From positions 102,646,753 through 102,710,752 of the forward strand of contig NC_081186.1 of assembly GCF_029867415.1 (NCBI RefSeq): a stretch of DNA of 64,000 bases. The letters run 5' to 3'. Positions 48,600 through 59,229 of this stretch are shown in pieces; positions within the stretch are counted from its first letter, which is position 1; each line of letters starts with the position of its first letter. Below the pieces are notes generated by a model. It had not been told where the DNA came from, did no database searches, and saw only the letters and a program-made list of their open reading frames with translations. A program made the translations under genes and the position numbers. This DNA is from Vicia villosa (taxonomy: Eukaryota > Streptophyta > Magnoliopsida > Fabales > Fabaceae).

Positions 48600-48955
48600 A
48601 AAATTCTTTTGATTTCAGTTTGGACTTCGGATTCTTGTTCTTCTTCTTTGTATCCTCATACAACTGTTTCAAATATTCCATAGCTTCCCTAGCTTCCTAG
48701 TATGAGTTCAAATTGCTCCCATCTTCATTCCTTGTTTTTTCTTGAATGTTTTCATCCCAAATGAACACATCACACGTCTCATCTCTCTTCTAAAAGGGAC
48801 ATCTCCTAAACAACCTCCCTTTATTTGGTCCCTTCTTGCATTGGTACGAAACCGTTCAGCTATTGAATCCACATAAATGTCTATCTCAAAATTTTATTGA
48901 AGAAGAAGAAAATGAAACGCCTTGTGTTGAGTTTGTCTTTGAAGAAGCCATTGAA
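48600..48955 (-). pseudogene. GRF-type zinc-finger gene relic
   Basis: Minus strand from ATG near 48951: MASSKTNSTQGVSFSSSS, then a stop, then GRLFRRCPF, a stop, and KRDETCDVFIWDENIQEK, which is the GRF zinc-finger pattern (CPF...DETC.xFxW). A Lys-rich coiled segment (EYLKQLYEDTKKKNKNP) follows. Such genes are common next to MULE and other elements in legume genomes. At least three premature stops. Confidence 0.65.
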
Positions 48956-49549
48956 GGGAGATGGGTTTGGCGACGTTGAAGGGGACTAGTTTTTTTTTTT
49001 TTTTTACAAAAAACGATGAAGTCACGATGAAGGAGATGAGATAATGATATGTTAGGGTAAATTTAGGGGAAATTCAACCTATTTATCCATGTATGTTAAA
49101 ATATAATTTTTTTAATAAGATTAAAATATCAAAAAAATTAATAACTTATCCACCTAGATTGTCACATCTGACTCCATTAGTTTCACTTGATGTCAGGAAC
49201 CAATTGTATGGATTGAAAGTTTTTGGGGGACGATTGTTTAAAGGAAATTTTTTAAAGGACTAAAACCAAAATCTGATATATTTATGATGACCAGAAATAT
49301 ATTTAAGCCATTATTTCTTAAAAACTATGGATAATTTTTTAATAACCATAAATAATTATATATTTTTATTAAGATTAAATTTTGTATTTTGAATATTCAA
49401 TATTTTTCAGGTTTCCTATCCATTCTATTAAGAAAGGGTTCAATTTTATTTATTTATGTTTATAGAAATAAAAAGGGAAAGAGAAAATGAAGTGATTTTT
49501 TTTTTAAATATACATCTATATAGGAAACAACTGTAAGTTCTATGTTTCA
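48956..49549. other. Unassigned AT-rich stretch
   Basis: Nothing recognised. The GGACTAAAACC word near 49257 hints at a fragment of the foldback MITE family. Confidence 0.35.
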
Positions 49550-50362
49550 CATATAGGCAGTGTTTTAAAAATCAGACCGGATCGGCCGGTCGGACCGGTC
49601 GAACCGGGAACCGGCCAATTAATCGGTCTGGTTCAATAGCTGGATCGGGAATGTCATGGAATCGGTGTGAACCGGTTAAAACCGGTGTAAATCGCTAAAA
49701 CCGGGAAAACCGGCAGTTTTTGTGAACCGGTGGTTTAAATGTATTTTTTAATTTTTTAATTTAAAAAAATTAAAACAATGTCATTTTGACTATTTTAATT
49801 AAAAACTAAAATTAAAATAAAAATAAAAAATAAAATAAATAAAATTAAAAATTAAAAAATTAAAAAAATGGTTGTAGATGCGATTGATTTTGTTACAGAT
49901 GATTTTGATATGGAAGAAGGAGATCCCAACATTGAAACAATTTTTCTTTTATTGAAATTAAATTTAATAGACAATGGAATTATTTTGTTATAAATTATTC
50001 AATTAAATTATGTTGCGATTAAACTTTTGTTTATATTTTATAATTATTTACTATTTGATTGTGTGTGATACCTATGTGTAAAATTTGAATTTAAATTATG
50101 AACTTGTGAATTTTTTTATAATATGATGTTTTCAAAAAATTTAAGTATAGTTATATTTTGTAGGGACTGAAATATCTGATTCGACAGATTTTGTACCTAT
50201 ATAATTTTGTTATAACGACCGGTCTATTCAACCGAGTTATCCGGTTTAACCCGGTTTAGTCATGCGGTTCGACCAGTAATCTAGTGGTTCGACCAATAAA
50301 CCAATGATCCAGTACCTTCACCGGTTTGATGTCCGGTCCGGTTTCTAAAACACTCATATAGG
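49550..50362. mobile_element. hAT-type element, deletion derivative (797 bp)
   Basis: The element is 49558-50354, with exact 8-bp target duplications CATATAGG (49550-49557, 50355-50362). Termini: CAGTGTTTTAAAAATC on the left and GGTTTCTAAAACACT on the right. Subterminal GC-rich CCGGTT and AACCGG words are dense on both sides. A short internal reading near 49870-49950 (VVDAIDFVTDDFDMEEGD) resembles the acidic C-terminus of a hAT transposase, suggesting descent from an autonomous copy. Confidence 0.88.
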
Positions 50363-50940
50363 TAATATTAAATTATTATTAATAATTTTTTTAAAATATA
50401 AAATAATATATTAATATGAATATTTTTGATTTGGTTGTATTATCAACCAATCCACCCAACAATTCAACCCCAAATAACCTTCAACTAACAACTCACAAAC
50501 TCCAACGTCAACCAGCATATTCTCACCGAAGACATCCAACCTTGCACTAATGGTGTAAATCAATAAACTAGTGTCGATTATGGTGAAACATTTAGTGCAG
50601 GTTTGATTTAGCTTTTGGAAAGGCCAAAAATAATTTTAGAGGTGTATAATTGATTTTGGATAATTTTAAGATGTTTGGTTAGGCAAAAGTAGAATTGATT
50701 CTGTCTCCAGAATTGATTATACTTGAAGTTAGAATTTGTAGCTTCTACCTTCAGAATTGATTCTGGATGATTTTTACACTATAATTTATTATTCAATCAC
50801 TTTTAGATAAATGTATCCAAACATAAATTAATTTTGCTAAACTCAATTGTGATAAAACCAATTCTATCAAACTTAATTCTAATAAAATTAATTTTATCCA
50901 CGGCCAATCCAAACACACTCTTAGTCCTGTAGTCAAACTT
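50363..50940. other. Intergenic DNA with probable worn MITE
   Basis: About 50580-50930 contains AATTGATT/AATCAATT words and ends in CCAATCCAAACACACTC, resembling a common legume MITE. Ends and duplication are not clear. Confidence 0.35.
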
Positions 50941-50984
50941 ATTACTATTTGCATACTGTGCAGTGTTTCCTTGTCAAAGTCATG

Positions 50985-52395
50985 TCGCCTTCATCAATTA
51001 GACGACAAAAATAAAATTTTTGTCCACGAAAATCTTAATGAAACTGTGTACATGTACCATCCTCTTATATTTTTTCATCCTCAACTCCTTGACAACGTGA
51101 ATTTTCTCAAGAAGTCTCTCAATGAAATTAAACAAGCACCACACACATGATATTAATGATTCACTGATTATGTCTCTACAATAGGAATCCATTACATCCT
51201 TTCTGATTACTCCTTTTTTATTTCTCTTCATGACAATAACATCACATATATTCTTTTGTATGTGGATGAAATTATCCTTAATGTTTCATCCTAATAGGAA
51301 GATTCTAAAAGTCCTATATTGGTTGGAGATAGAACATTGAAAGAGTGACACTCCTCACCTTATCAAACCGGTTTTGTAAAGATGAGTTAGTTCAAACTCT
51401 AATATGATATCAAATTCTATCAATCGGACCATAGACCGTCCACCGTTAATATCCACACACCAAACCCAAAAGAATATTGGGCGTGAGGGGGTGTAAGTGA
51501 GGGGGTGTAAATGAGTTTCGAATTAGAAATGGAGGATTAAGGTCCAATGAGTTATTTTCTAGATCTGTTACTATATATTCATAATATCTTTTTTCTCTCA
51601 AAAGATATATGCATAAGAGATTATGGAATGTGCATGCGTGTCCCCTTGCAAGCCATCACCTACATTAGTTGACACCAAGGTAAAACATAGTGGGTCTTTA
51701 GGTGACCCTTATCATGATCCAACATAATATTGATATCTTGCTGGAGTATTACAATACTTTACATTTATAAAACTAGACATATCATATGCAATTCAACTAG
51801 TGTTTCTCTTTATGCATGATGCAAAAACAGAAGACATATCTTCCTTAAAACAAATCATTCAATATATTCATGGTACTATTAATTTCGGCCTCCATCTATA
51901 CCCCTCCTCCACCGACAAGCTCATCTCTTACCTAAACTCTTTCTAGGATGGATGTTTAGACACAAGAAGGTCTACCTCTGATTTTTGTGTGTATGTCAGT
52001 GATAATCTAATTTCATGGTCGACAAAATGTCAACATACCTCTTCTCAATCGAGCACAGAGGCCAAATATCGAGTAGCATCTAATATTGTGTGTGAATCGT
52101 GTTGGATTCAAAATCTCTTTTTAGAATGACACTATCATGTTACAAAGGCTACTTTAGTCTATTGTGAAAACGTCGACGCAATGTACCTATATGACAATTT
52201 CAACATCGGCACACCAAACACAATGAAATTGATATACACTTTGTGCGTGAAAAGTTGTTTGCGATAAAGCGAGTATTACACACCCCCTCTCCATATCAAA
52301 ACGTTGATATCTTCACAAAGAGACTTCCACCGTAACTCTTTGATGATTTTGGAGGAATTCTCCACATTCGTGCATCTTGAGTTTCGACTATGGGG
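50985..52395 (+). pseudogene. Ty1/copia relic: reverse transcriptase and RNase H
   Basis: Plus strand: HQLDDKNKIFVHENLNETVYM near 50990-51055, FLKKSLNEIKQAPHT near 51100-51145, and YILLYVDEIILN near 51250-51290 (palm YVDD, here YVDE). After an insertion the frame resumes at 51610 and runs to RNase H: TRRSTSDFCVYVSDNLISWSTK near 51965-52030, SSTEAKYRVASNIVCESCW near 52050-52110, then ADIFTKGLP-like remains. Followed by GGGGA and the LTR start TGTATTAAAC at about 52396. Confidence 0.85.
51300..51605 (+). mobile_element. TRIM-like insertion in the copia reverse transcriptase
   Basis: Separates the two halves of the copia relic. It begins AGTCCTATATTGGTTGGAG, and GTAAAGATGAGTTAG precedes a site (TATGATATCAAATTCT, about 51402-51417) that looks like a decayed initiator-tRNA-Met primer-binding site (usual TATGGTATCAGAGTC). 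This is the layout of terminal-repeat elements in miniature. Boundaries are approximate and no duplication was found. Confidence 0.4.
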
Positions 52396-52570
52396 ATGTA
52401 TTAAACTAATAAGAAAGATTATTATTAGATTTTATCGTAAATTATTTTAAGAATCACATGAAGATACGTTTGATGTATACGTACTTATCATATATGAAAA
52501 AATATGGCCTACATTTCTTATATTTATATTGAAAAAGATATGGCCTACATTTCTTTTATTTCACTTTTTT
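52396..52570 (+). repeat. 3' LTR remnant of the copia relic
   Basis: Starts TGTATTAAAC directly after a purine-rich tract. It contains a ~33-bp tandem duplication (ATATGGCCTACATTTCTT at about 52503 and 52539). Confidence 0.55.
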
Positions 52571-52970
52571 CTTATTTAGTTTTGGTTCATGATGGATTGA
52601 TGCGTTGTTAGGGCATTGGTGAGACCAAATGACATCACCATATATGATGATATTAGTATTTCAAATCCAGCTTTGAGATAATTGTTACATTATGAAACTC
52701 ATTCAACCATTCCTCTACTATGGAAATCAGGTAATGTTTTGAGTATCTTAACCTTTTTAAGTTCTCTATATAGTCCACACACACCCGTTTAGTATATCCT
52801 TCTTAAGCCATGCTTCTTTATTTATCATTATTTCATGTTCCGCACCCCTCTTAGATCCTCTTAGACGATAAGCCTTCCAATTGTTTAAAGGTGAATTCTT
52901 ATCTACCCAACACAAAAAATTGGATAGAGCTACCTTTAGTGTAAAATGCTTTGAAAATAATCAAAAAATA
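52571..52970 (-). pseudogene. Ty3/gypsy reverse transcriptase fragment
   Basis: Minus strand near 52690-52590 reads LKAGFEILISSYMVMSFGLTNALTTHQSIMNQN, the gypsy palm region (usual MPFGLTNAPATFQ). An earlier, badly decayed part lies towards 52960. Only this domain is present. Confidence 0.75.
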
Positions 52971-53016
52971 TACTATTTAATAATTAATTAAATAAGATAA
53001 AATTAAATGGTGCAAT

Positions 53017-53332
53017 GTGATTGGCAGTGGCGGAGCCAGAAATTTTAGGGAGCCTGGGCAAAAATTTTACACTTTATTTTTATTAATTTTATACCCTGTT
53101 TCTATTAATTTTGCCCTGATTTTGTCTAAAAAATTTACCATTGATTTTGTCTAAAAATTTTGTCCTCTGTTTTTACTAATTTTGCCCTATATTTTGTCTA
53201 AAAATTATTAATTTTGCCCCTGGTATTGTCTAAAAATCGACTATTAGGTGGGGGAGTATACAACGAAAGGAGGGGTTGAGCCTGGGCGCGTGCCCGGGCT
53301 GGCTGGGCTATGAATCCGCCCCTGGTGATTGG
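53017..53332. mobile_element. hAT-type MITE (300 bp)
   Basis: The element is 53025-53324, with exact 8-bp target duplications GTGATTGG (53017-53024, 53325-53332). The left end CAGTGGCGGAGCC and the complement of the right end, CAGGGGCGGATTC, form the inverted repeats. Inside, a TTTTGTCTAAAAATT-type motif repeats several times. Confidence 0.92.
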
Positions 53333-53436
53333 TAGAATGTACACTACCCAACTTTTTGGGATGGATAGAAAAGTTGTCCTCTTGTTTAAAAACTTCGAGG
53401 AGAGAAATCCAACATGTAAACTTTTATTACGTATCA

Positions 53437-53866
53437 TAGGGTTGTTCAAAAAATTTAAGAACTGAACCGAATTATTGAATCGAATCGAACTGGAGTTAAA
53501 ATAATTAAACCGTTATATTTGATTAGTGAATCAACTTATAATATCCAAACAATTTTAAAACCGAACTAAAACTAAAATCAATTCGAATTGAAATTGAATT
53601 ATAGCCGAACCAAAATTGAAAATAGAAAATACTTAAAACAAATTAATTTTTTTGTTTTTAAAAAAAATTGTAAATAACTTAAAGTTTCTGTTATTTAATA
53701 AACGGTCTGATTTGGAAAAAATTATTTTTTAATGATTCGAAATTTCAAAATAATATATCAAACCAATAATTTTGAATCGATTCGATTTTTAATAAATTGA
53801 AACAGTTCAATTCGTTTCGAGTGAATTTTTACTATAATTTAACGAACTGGACCATCAACATCACTA
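53437..53866. mobile_element. MITE, probably hAT type
   Basis: The left end TAGGGTTGTTCA and the complement of the right end, TAGTGATGTTGATGG, are imperfect inverted repeats. The interior has GAATCGAATCGAA and TTCGATTT words in opposite orientation. No clean 8-bp duplication remains. Confidence 0.55.
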
Positions 53867-54054
53867 ATCATAATAACTTAGGATTATTCATGCTCATTAC
53901 CCTTGCCATTTAATAATATTTTATACAAATTTAGTAAGTTATTTATTGAATTTTGTCTCTCATATGTTTATAATTAGATATACTTGAAAAGAGATCAAAG
54001 AGTTCCAATTTTCGAGGTATTTTTAGATGTTTAGGTGACATATTATATGAGAAA

Positions 54055-55390
54055 ATTTCTTCAGAGACAATACGACTTGGAGCTCACTGCGGCACACCAG
54101 GCTGAGGGAGACGACTTGGAGCAGGCTACGCACAGAGAGCGGGCGCTGAGGTACTACTTCCTATATTTGATAGGCACCTAGCTCTTTGTGGACACGAACT
54201 CGACGTACACAGACGTCGTATACCTTACGTACTTATCGGATATAGCACGTATCCATGAGTACAACTGGGAAGCGGCTGTATTGGCGTACAATTACTACAG
54301 ACTGGGAGAGGGATGCATGTGGAAGGCAAGGACCGTGGCAGGCAGCTGTACACTTTTAGTGGTAACAATCTTATACTCTTCTACTTTTTTTATATTTTTT
54401 TAATAGTACTTTAAAATAAACGTGTTTTTTTGTTTCAGGCTTGGATACTACAGTACTTCCTTTACATTATTGGTTGGGAAGAGGTGTCCACCTACACAGA
54501 GGTCATGCCTCTTTCCAGTCGTTTCTTCCCCCGCCAAGGGAACCAGCATCCAGATCCATACAAGCGCGATCTTGACCGCATGGTCGCCGAGGACATCAAG
54601 TATGTCTGCTATGCTGCGCATCGGGAGATGGTTAAGTTTGGATGCTATCTTCCGGAGCGCGTCATGCGGCAGTTTGGATTTGAGCAGACGATACCTCGCG
54701 ATCCTACTGCCTCAGCTCCTATCTCCATGACCCGCATGCAGTTGGAGGAGGTATTCGCAGATTGGGAGCAACATGTGGTCCATGAGGAGGCACGGGCGAT
54801 GCCACCAGATCATGATTGGAGCTGTGTCGAGGGATACATCTCCTGGTACTACAAAGTCTCACACCCTACATGCTTCCAGCCAGAGTCGTCTCAAGCTTTT
54901 GGAGGCCCTGTGTAGGTTAGTCATGGTTCAATCATGACAAAAGAATTAGAGGCCCTATTTAACCATAATTTAACAGTGACAAAAATTTATGAGGCCCTAT
55001 TTAGTTACATTTTAACCGTAAAAATTTGGAGGCCCTGTGCGGTAGCCCACCTTGCACGCCCTCAAAGACGGCCCTGCTTCCAGCTGCCGAGGGAGGTCCG
55101 CCCAGACCAGCCCATGAGGAGATTCTCCGTGCGCATCAGGCTCAATTGGACCACACTCAGGATCTTTTTCCTCTGTGTCGTTAGATAGCTGATAGGGGCC
55201 TCGGAGCCATAGGCGTGTGTTGGACGATATGATCAAGATGGCAGAGAGTGCATTTCTGTACCGTCGACATCGAGCCAGGGACACTTGACGCCAGGGGTAG
55301 AGCCAGCAGAGCCCTTGGTGGACTCGAAGGCGGAGACGGAGCTGGGGGATATGGCTAGGACGGTACGCAAGATGCGACTCAGCATACTCA
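54055..55390 (+). pseudogene. Plant mobile domain (MAIN-like) gene relic
   Basis: Exon A about 54055-54361 (YDLELTAAHQAEGDDLEQA...GEGCMWKARTVAGSCTLLV), a GT-AG intron 54362-54438, then exon B from 54439 (AWILQYFLYIIGWEEV...VCYAAHREMVKFGCYLPERVMRQFGFEQTIP). This is the plant mobile domain shared by MAIN-like nuclear proteins and many plant transposons; the copy is GC-rich against its surroundings. An early TAG at 54179-54181 (probably CAG originally, in GTxLFVDT) and a hAT MITE at 54881-55076 disable it. Beyond the MITE, sequence to about 55390 includes EEILRAHQAQLDHTQDLFP in a shifted frame. More likely of transposon origin than a host MAIL gene. Confidence 0.82.
54873..55084. mobile_element. 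hAT-type MITE within the mobile-domain gene (196 bp)
   Basis: The element is 54881-55076, with exact 8-bp target duplications CTTCCAGC (54873-54880, 55077-55084). The left end CAGAGTCGTCT and the complement of the right end, CAGGGCCGTCT, are inverted repeats. The body contains three diverged GAGGCCCTATTTA...AATTT units. Confidence 0.92.
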
Positions 55391-55615
55391 GTAGTTTTTT
55401 ATGATGTATTTATATTTGATTTGTTTATGTATTTTTGATGATGTACTCGACTATGAGTTTGGATTATGTATTTGACTGACATTATTTATATATGGTATTT
55501 ATATTGGTCGACGCATTGTTGTCTTTATATGTAATTCTTAATTAAAAATGTGTGTGTTCAAAAAATGGAGTTTTTAAATGAAAATGAAAAGAATTCAAAA
55601 AATAGCAGATTGTTA

Positions 55616-55807
55616 CGTAGATGCATCTACGAAAAACTCTGTTTTCACCACCTTCCGTAGATGCATCTACGGAAGTATTTTTAAATTGGAAAAAATGTGT
55701 GTTTAAACATGATTTCTTTGATTTTGTACGCTTCCGTAGATGCATCTATGAAAGAAATTATTATTTTTTTTAAATATGGGGTGCTTCCGGAGATCCATTT
55801 ACGGAAG
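55616..55807. repeat. Array of four palindromes on CTTCCGTAGATG
   Basis: Copies at 55616-55631 (16-bp perfect palindrome core), 55652-55675 (24-bp perfect palindrome: CTTCCGTAGATG followed by its complement), 55731-55754 (one half decayed) and 55784-55807 (decayed). Spacing is irregular (about 36-79 bp). It lies just downstream of the mobile-domain relic and may belong to its transposon. Confidence 0.9.
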
Positions 55808-56024
55808 CTGGATGCAAAAGTGGAAATTCCTGTGGTGTGTAAGAAATCCATAGGGTTGGATGAAAAATTTTCCAATATGAAACGAGATTAAAGAATTCAA
55901 GTTAGAGGCCAAATTTGTGATAGGTAGTCTTTAATTAATCTAATCAATGGTGATTTTTGATTAAATTTTACATGTAAATTGAATGAAAAATATCATTCAT
56001 GGAAATGAATTAAATTAGTTGGTC

Positions 56025-56515
56025 CCAATAAAATTATCAAATTTTATTTTTTGTCCCTATTAAAAAAATGATATGTTTTGGTCCCTACAAAATTATTATA
56101 CACTTATTTCTAGTCCCTACTAAAAAATTAATGTGTATTTTTGAATGATTATTTTACAGACATATTTAGAATGTTATAAAAAGTCATCGGAAAAAAAAAA
56201 CTCAAAATTTGATTCTATGTCTAAATTTGCATTACTTTTATATTATCTTTTGAAAATTAAAAAAATTTATATTTAATTCTTTTCATTTTAAAAAATTATA
56301 TAATTTGTTAAATAAATATTTTATAGTATTCTAAACATTTAGGAAAAAAATTATTCAAAAATTTAAAAATTTAAGAGTAATTAAATAGATTTTAAAATTT
56401 TAAAAAATAGTATAGAGTAAAACCGAATGCATACACATTTTATCGGGACTAAAATATTTAATTTTTTTATAGGGACTAAAATTAAAATATGAGATATTTT
56501 GGATAGAAACTTATT
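56025..56515. mobile_element. Foldback MITE of the GGTCCC/GGGACTAAAA type
   Basis: GGTCCC and GTCCCTA words on the left mirror GGGACTAAAAT words on the right around an AT-rich centre, as in the Mutator-type MITEs at 33.8 and 38.2 kb. Ends and duplication unresolved. Confidence 0.5.
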
Positions 56516-57104
56516 TAGCTCTTAGAATTAGACGTTTTAGGCTGAGTACAAATGCTCTTAGATCTTATCTAGTGCTTGGACTAAATAATTTATGTTGTTA
56601 AACCGATAAATAAATGATAAGATGAAATGAAATTTAGCAACTCATCATATCATAGATCTTATCTAGTGCTTGGATGGCATGTTAAACAGCGGGATAAAGT
56701 ATAAACACCTAGATAAAGTTTATTATTTAGGTTGGGTTTAAGTTGTTGTTATATTATCTTATTAATTTAAAGTCCTTATTAAATTATTTAAAATGAGTCT
56801 TTATAAAAACTATTGACTTTTCATTTTTATAAAATTATTTTTGCACTCAGTTTTACTCCCCTGTACAGACACAAAAAATGAGTGTAAAAATAAGTTTAAA
56901 GAGAATAAAAATTAATATATTTTTTATAAGGAATAAAAGCTAAAATAGAAATATTTATAGAAACAAAACCATATTTAACTCTTGATTTAAACATTTTATC
57001 TATTGATTTAAACATTTTATCTATAATATTAAAAAAATAATATGATCTGAAAAAAGTCAAATATATCCTTGTTTTTTCTGACACATCTTTAAATGAAGTT
57101 CAAT
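56516..57104. other. Unassigned AT-rich stretch
   Basis: AGATCTTATCTAGTGCTTGGA occurs twice (about 56559 and 56655), a small internal duplication. Nothing else recognised. Confidence 0.4.
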
Positions 57105-57796
57105 TGTTAAACATTAGCAATTTATCCAGAGTTAAAATTACCTTTTTAAAATAATTTTTTAAAATCACAAAAATTATGGCAAGTGGAAGATTTGCCCTAG
57201 AACAAAATAAGTCGTCTAAACCAGATTTTTTATTGAAAACTCGGATATGCACACAATCATAAGAAATGAATGACAACAATAAACAATTCATACATACATA
57301 CAATCTCAATCAATTGTTTCAATAGGCTTACTAAGGTAACCTATTTTCAATAAAAATAAAAATAAACGTAAAGTGACAAATTATCAAACACTTGACGTGT
57401 GATCAATTTTTTTAGATTTTCCTTTCAAGTTTATAGATATAAAAAACCTCTTACAATTAATTAGATTATAAGGAAATCAACAAATCAATATAGCTTTTAA
57501 CAATCAAGGGAAAATCACTACCTATCGATCACTCAATCAATATGTATTTAGCGAGAAAGGATAATCTTATTTGAGAGTGAGAGGAAGAAATAACATCCGT
57601 TTAATTAAAATAAACGGTTGAGGTTCAATATCTCGTCAAGTAATCCTATTTTTTCTCAACTGAAAACATTTGAGGATAAAAGGATCACATGGATAATTTA
57701 AACGAAATATTAAATCTCAACTGCTTATTTTAATCAAACGATCGTTATCTCTTCCTCTCACTCTCATATAAGATTACCCTTTCTCAATATATATAT

Positions 57797-57798
<2 letters not shown>

Positions 57799-57840
<42 letters not shown>
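57799..57840. repeat. (AG)n microsatellite
   Basis: About 21 AG units inside the 3' LTR. The other LTR has only a short AGAGATAGAGAGA tract at 63671. Confidence 0.93.
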
Positions 57841-57843
<3 letters not shown>

Positions 57844-58044
57844 ATAAAGAGTTGTTTAGGCAGTTCACCGACCGGCCTCACTTCGTCTACGTCTTCCCCC
57901 AATTCCAATGTGGAATTGAGATATCAATTCTACTATGAAAAAAATTGTTTACAAGAGAAATGTAGCAATCCAACCCCCACAGACCCATGTTTGATGTTGA
58001 TCATTGCACTTCTCTTCCCTTGATCTGAGTTTGATCAAGTCACC

Positions 58045-58340
58045 CAACAATACTAATTGATTCACCGTCTCGTGTCACTCCTTTGCAAGAAACCACCGTT
58101 CTTCAAAGCTTTCACTCGGGCGAATCCAAATTGCAAATTGTTGTCACCTAAGATTACCATTTGATTCACCGTCTCACGCTACTCCTTTGCAAGAAACCAC
58201 TGTTCTTCATAGCTTTCACTCGGGTGAATCCATATTGCAAATTGTTGTCACCCAAGATTACCATTTGATTCACTGCCTCACGTTACTCCTTTGATTCACC
58301 GTCTCGTGCTACTCCTTTGCAAGAACCCCAAAATTTTCAA
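58045..58340. repeat. ~105-bp tandem repeat in the LTR
   Basis: Unit beginning GATTCACCGTCTC, with CTCCTTTGCAAGAA and TTTCACTCGGG. Two full copies and a shortened third. Confidence 0.85.
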
Positions 58341-58660
58341 AGCTTCCACTAGATCGAGTCCAAATTGCGTAACTCTCATTAAAACCCTTAAATCATCACC
58401 TTGATCTTGGAGAAAACGCGTCACAGATTTTGCGATAAAACCCCACAAAGATTCTCAACCCAATACACCGGTAAAACCAACCTAAATTGGACGTTATCAA
58501 CCCAGTCCAGATAGCATCAAGAAAAAATGATTATGTGTAGTTTGCTTGTATGTACGCATAGATGTAAGGTTGAAGATGAAGAGAAATCTTTGTATGTGTT
58601 TATAGTTTTATCAAATTGAAAATGATGCACGTATGAAGTATTTATAAGTGTACAAGTTGA

Positions 58661-59030
58661 AGGCAAAAAGAAAACCTAGAAGTTTGAAAAAATATGCAAT
58701 TTTTTCAACAACAAAAATTCAGCATGTGTCGTCACATATAAGTCATGTTTCAACACATATTAATGCATGTGTTGTCCTGTGTAGGGACATGTGTCGACAC
58801 ATTCATTAAAAAAGCTACAGGCTAAAAACCTGTAGCACATCTGTCGACCTAAAACACATATGTATTGACACATAGGAGATATTTTAGCAGCATGTGTTGA
58901 CCTGAAACATGTATGTGTCGACACATGCATTACATAACCTACATGCTTTTTTTGAAGCACATGTGAAATACGTAACAATTTGAAACATGTGAAGATCATG
59001 AGATATGACAATCATATAATACAGGTGAAG
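58661..59030. repeat. CATGTGTCGACACATG-type palindrome cluster
   Basis: ATGTGTCGACACAT occurs intact near 58789 and 58914, with several decayed neighbours (for example near 58725-58770 and 58840-58900). Such clusters sit in the U3/3' region of SIRE-like elements. Confidence 0.75.
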
Positions 59031-59229
59031 ATCATGAGATGAGGTCATTATAAGGATATGAACTGAAACGCATCGCAGTTAACAATTTGAAATTTTTAGA
59101 AGTGAACACACATAACATACATCATACACCAATTATATCACATACCTTTGACAAATAAACAAGTAAAAGAATTTACTTACACATAAAGCTAAAACTGAAA
59201 CGATATAACCTCACCGTACAAAGGACAGA

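Larger units (their letters stand above)
57105..58660 (-). repeat. SIRE/Maximus-like LTR, 3' LTR
   Basis: Colinear with 61451-61667 plus 63427-64000. Shared blocks include CCTAGAACAAAATAAGTCGTC, ACAATCAAGGGAAAATCAC and CTTCTCTTCCCTTGATCT. It starts TGTTAAACA (57105). The end is unclear because the other LTR runs off the window. Contains an (AG)n run (about 57799-57840) and a tandem repeat (separate entry). Orientation follows the gag on the minus strand. Confidence 0.75.

Noticed and set aside
54188..54915. Plant-mobile-domain frames as a functional gene
   Set aside because: An upstream in-frame stop, a MITE insertion and a frame change downstream make it a relic.
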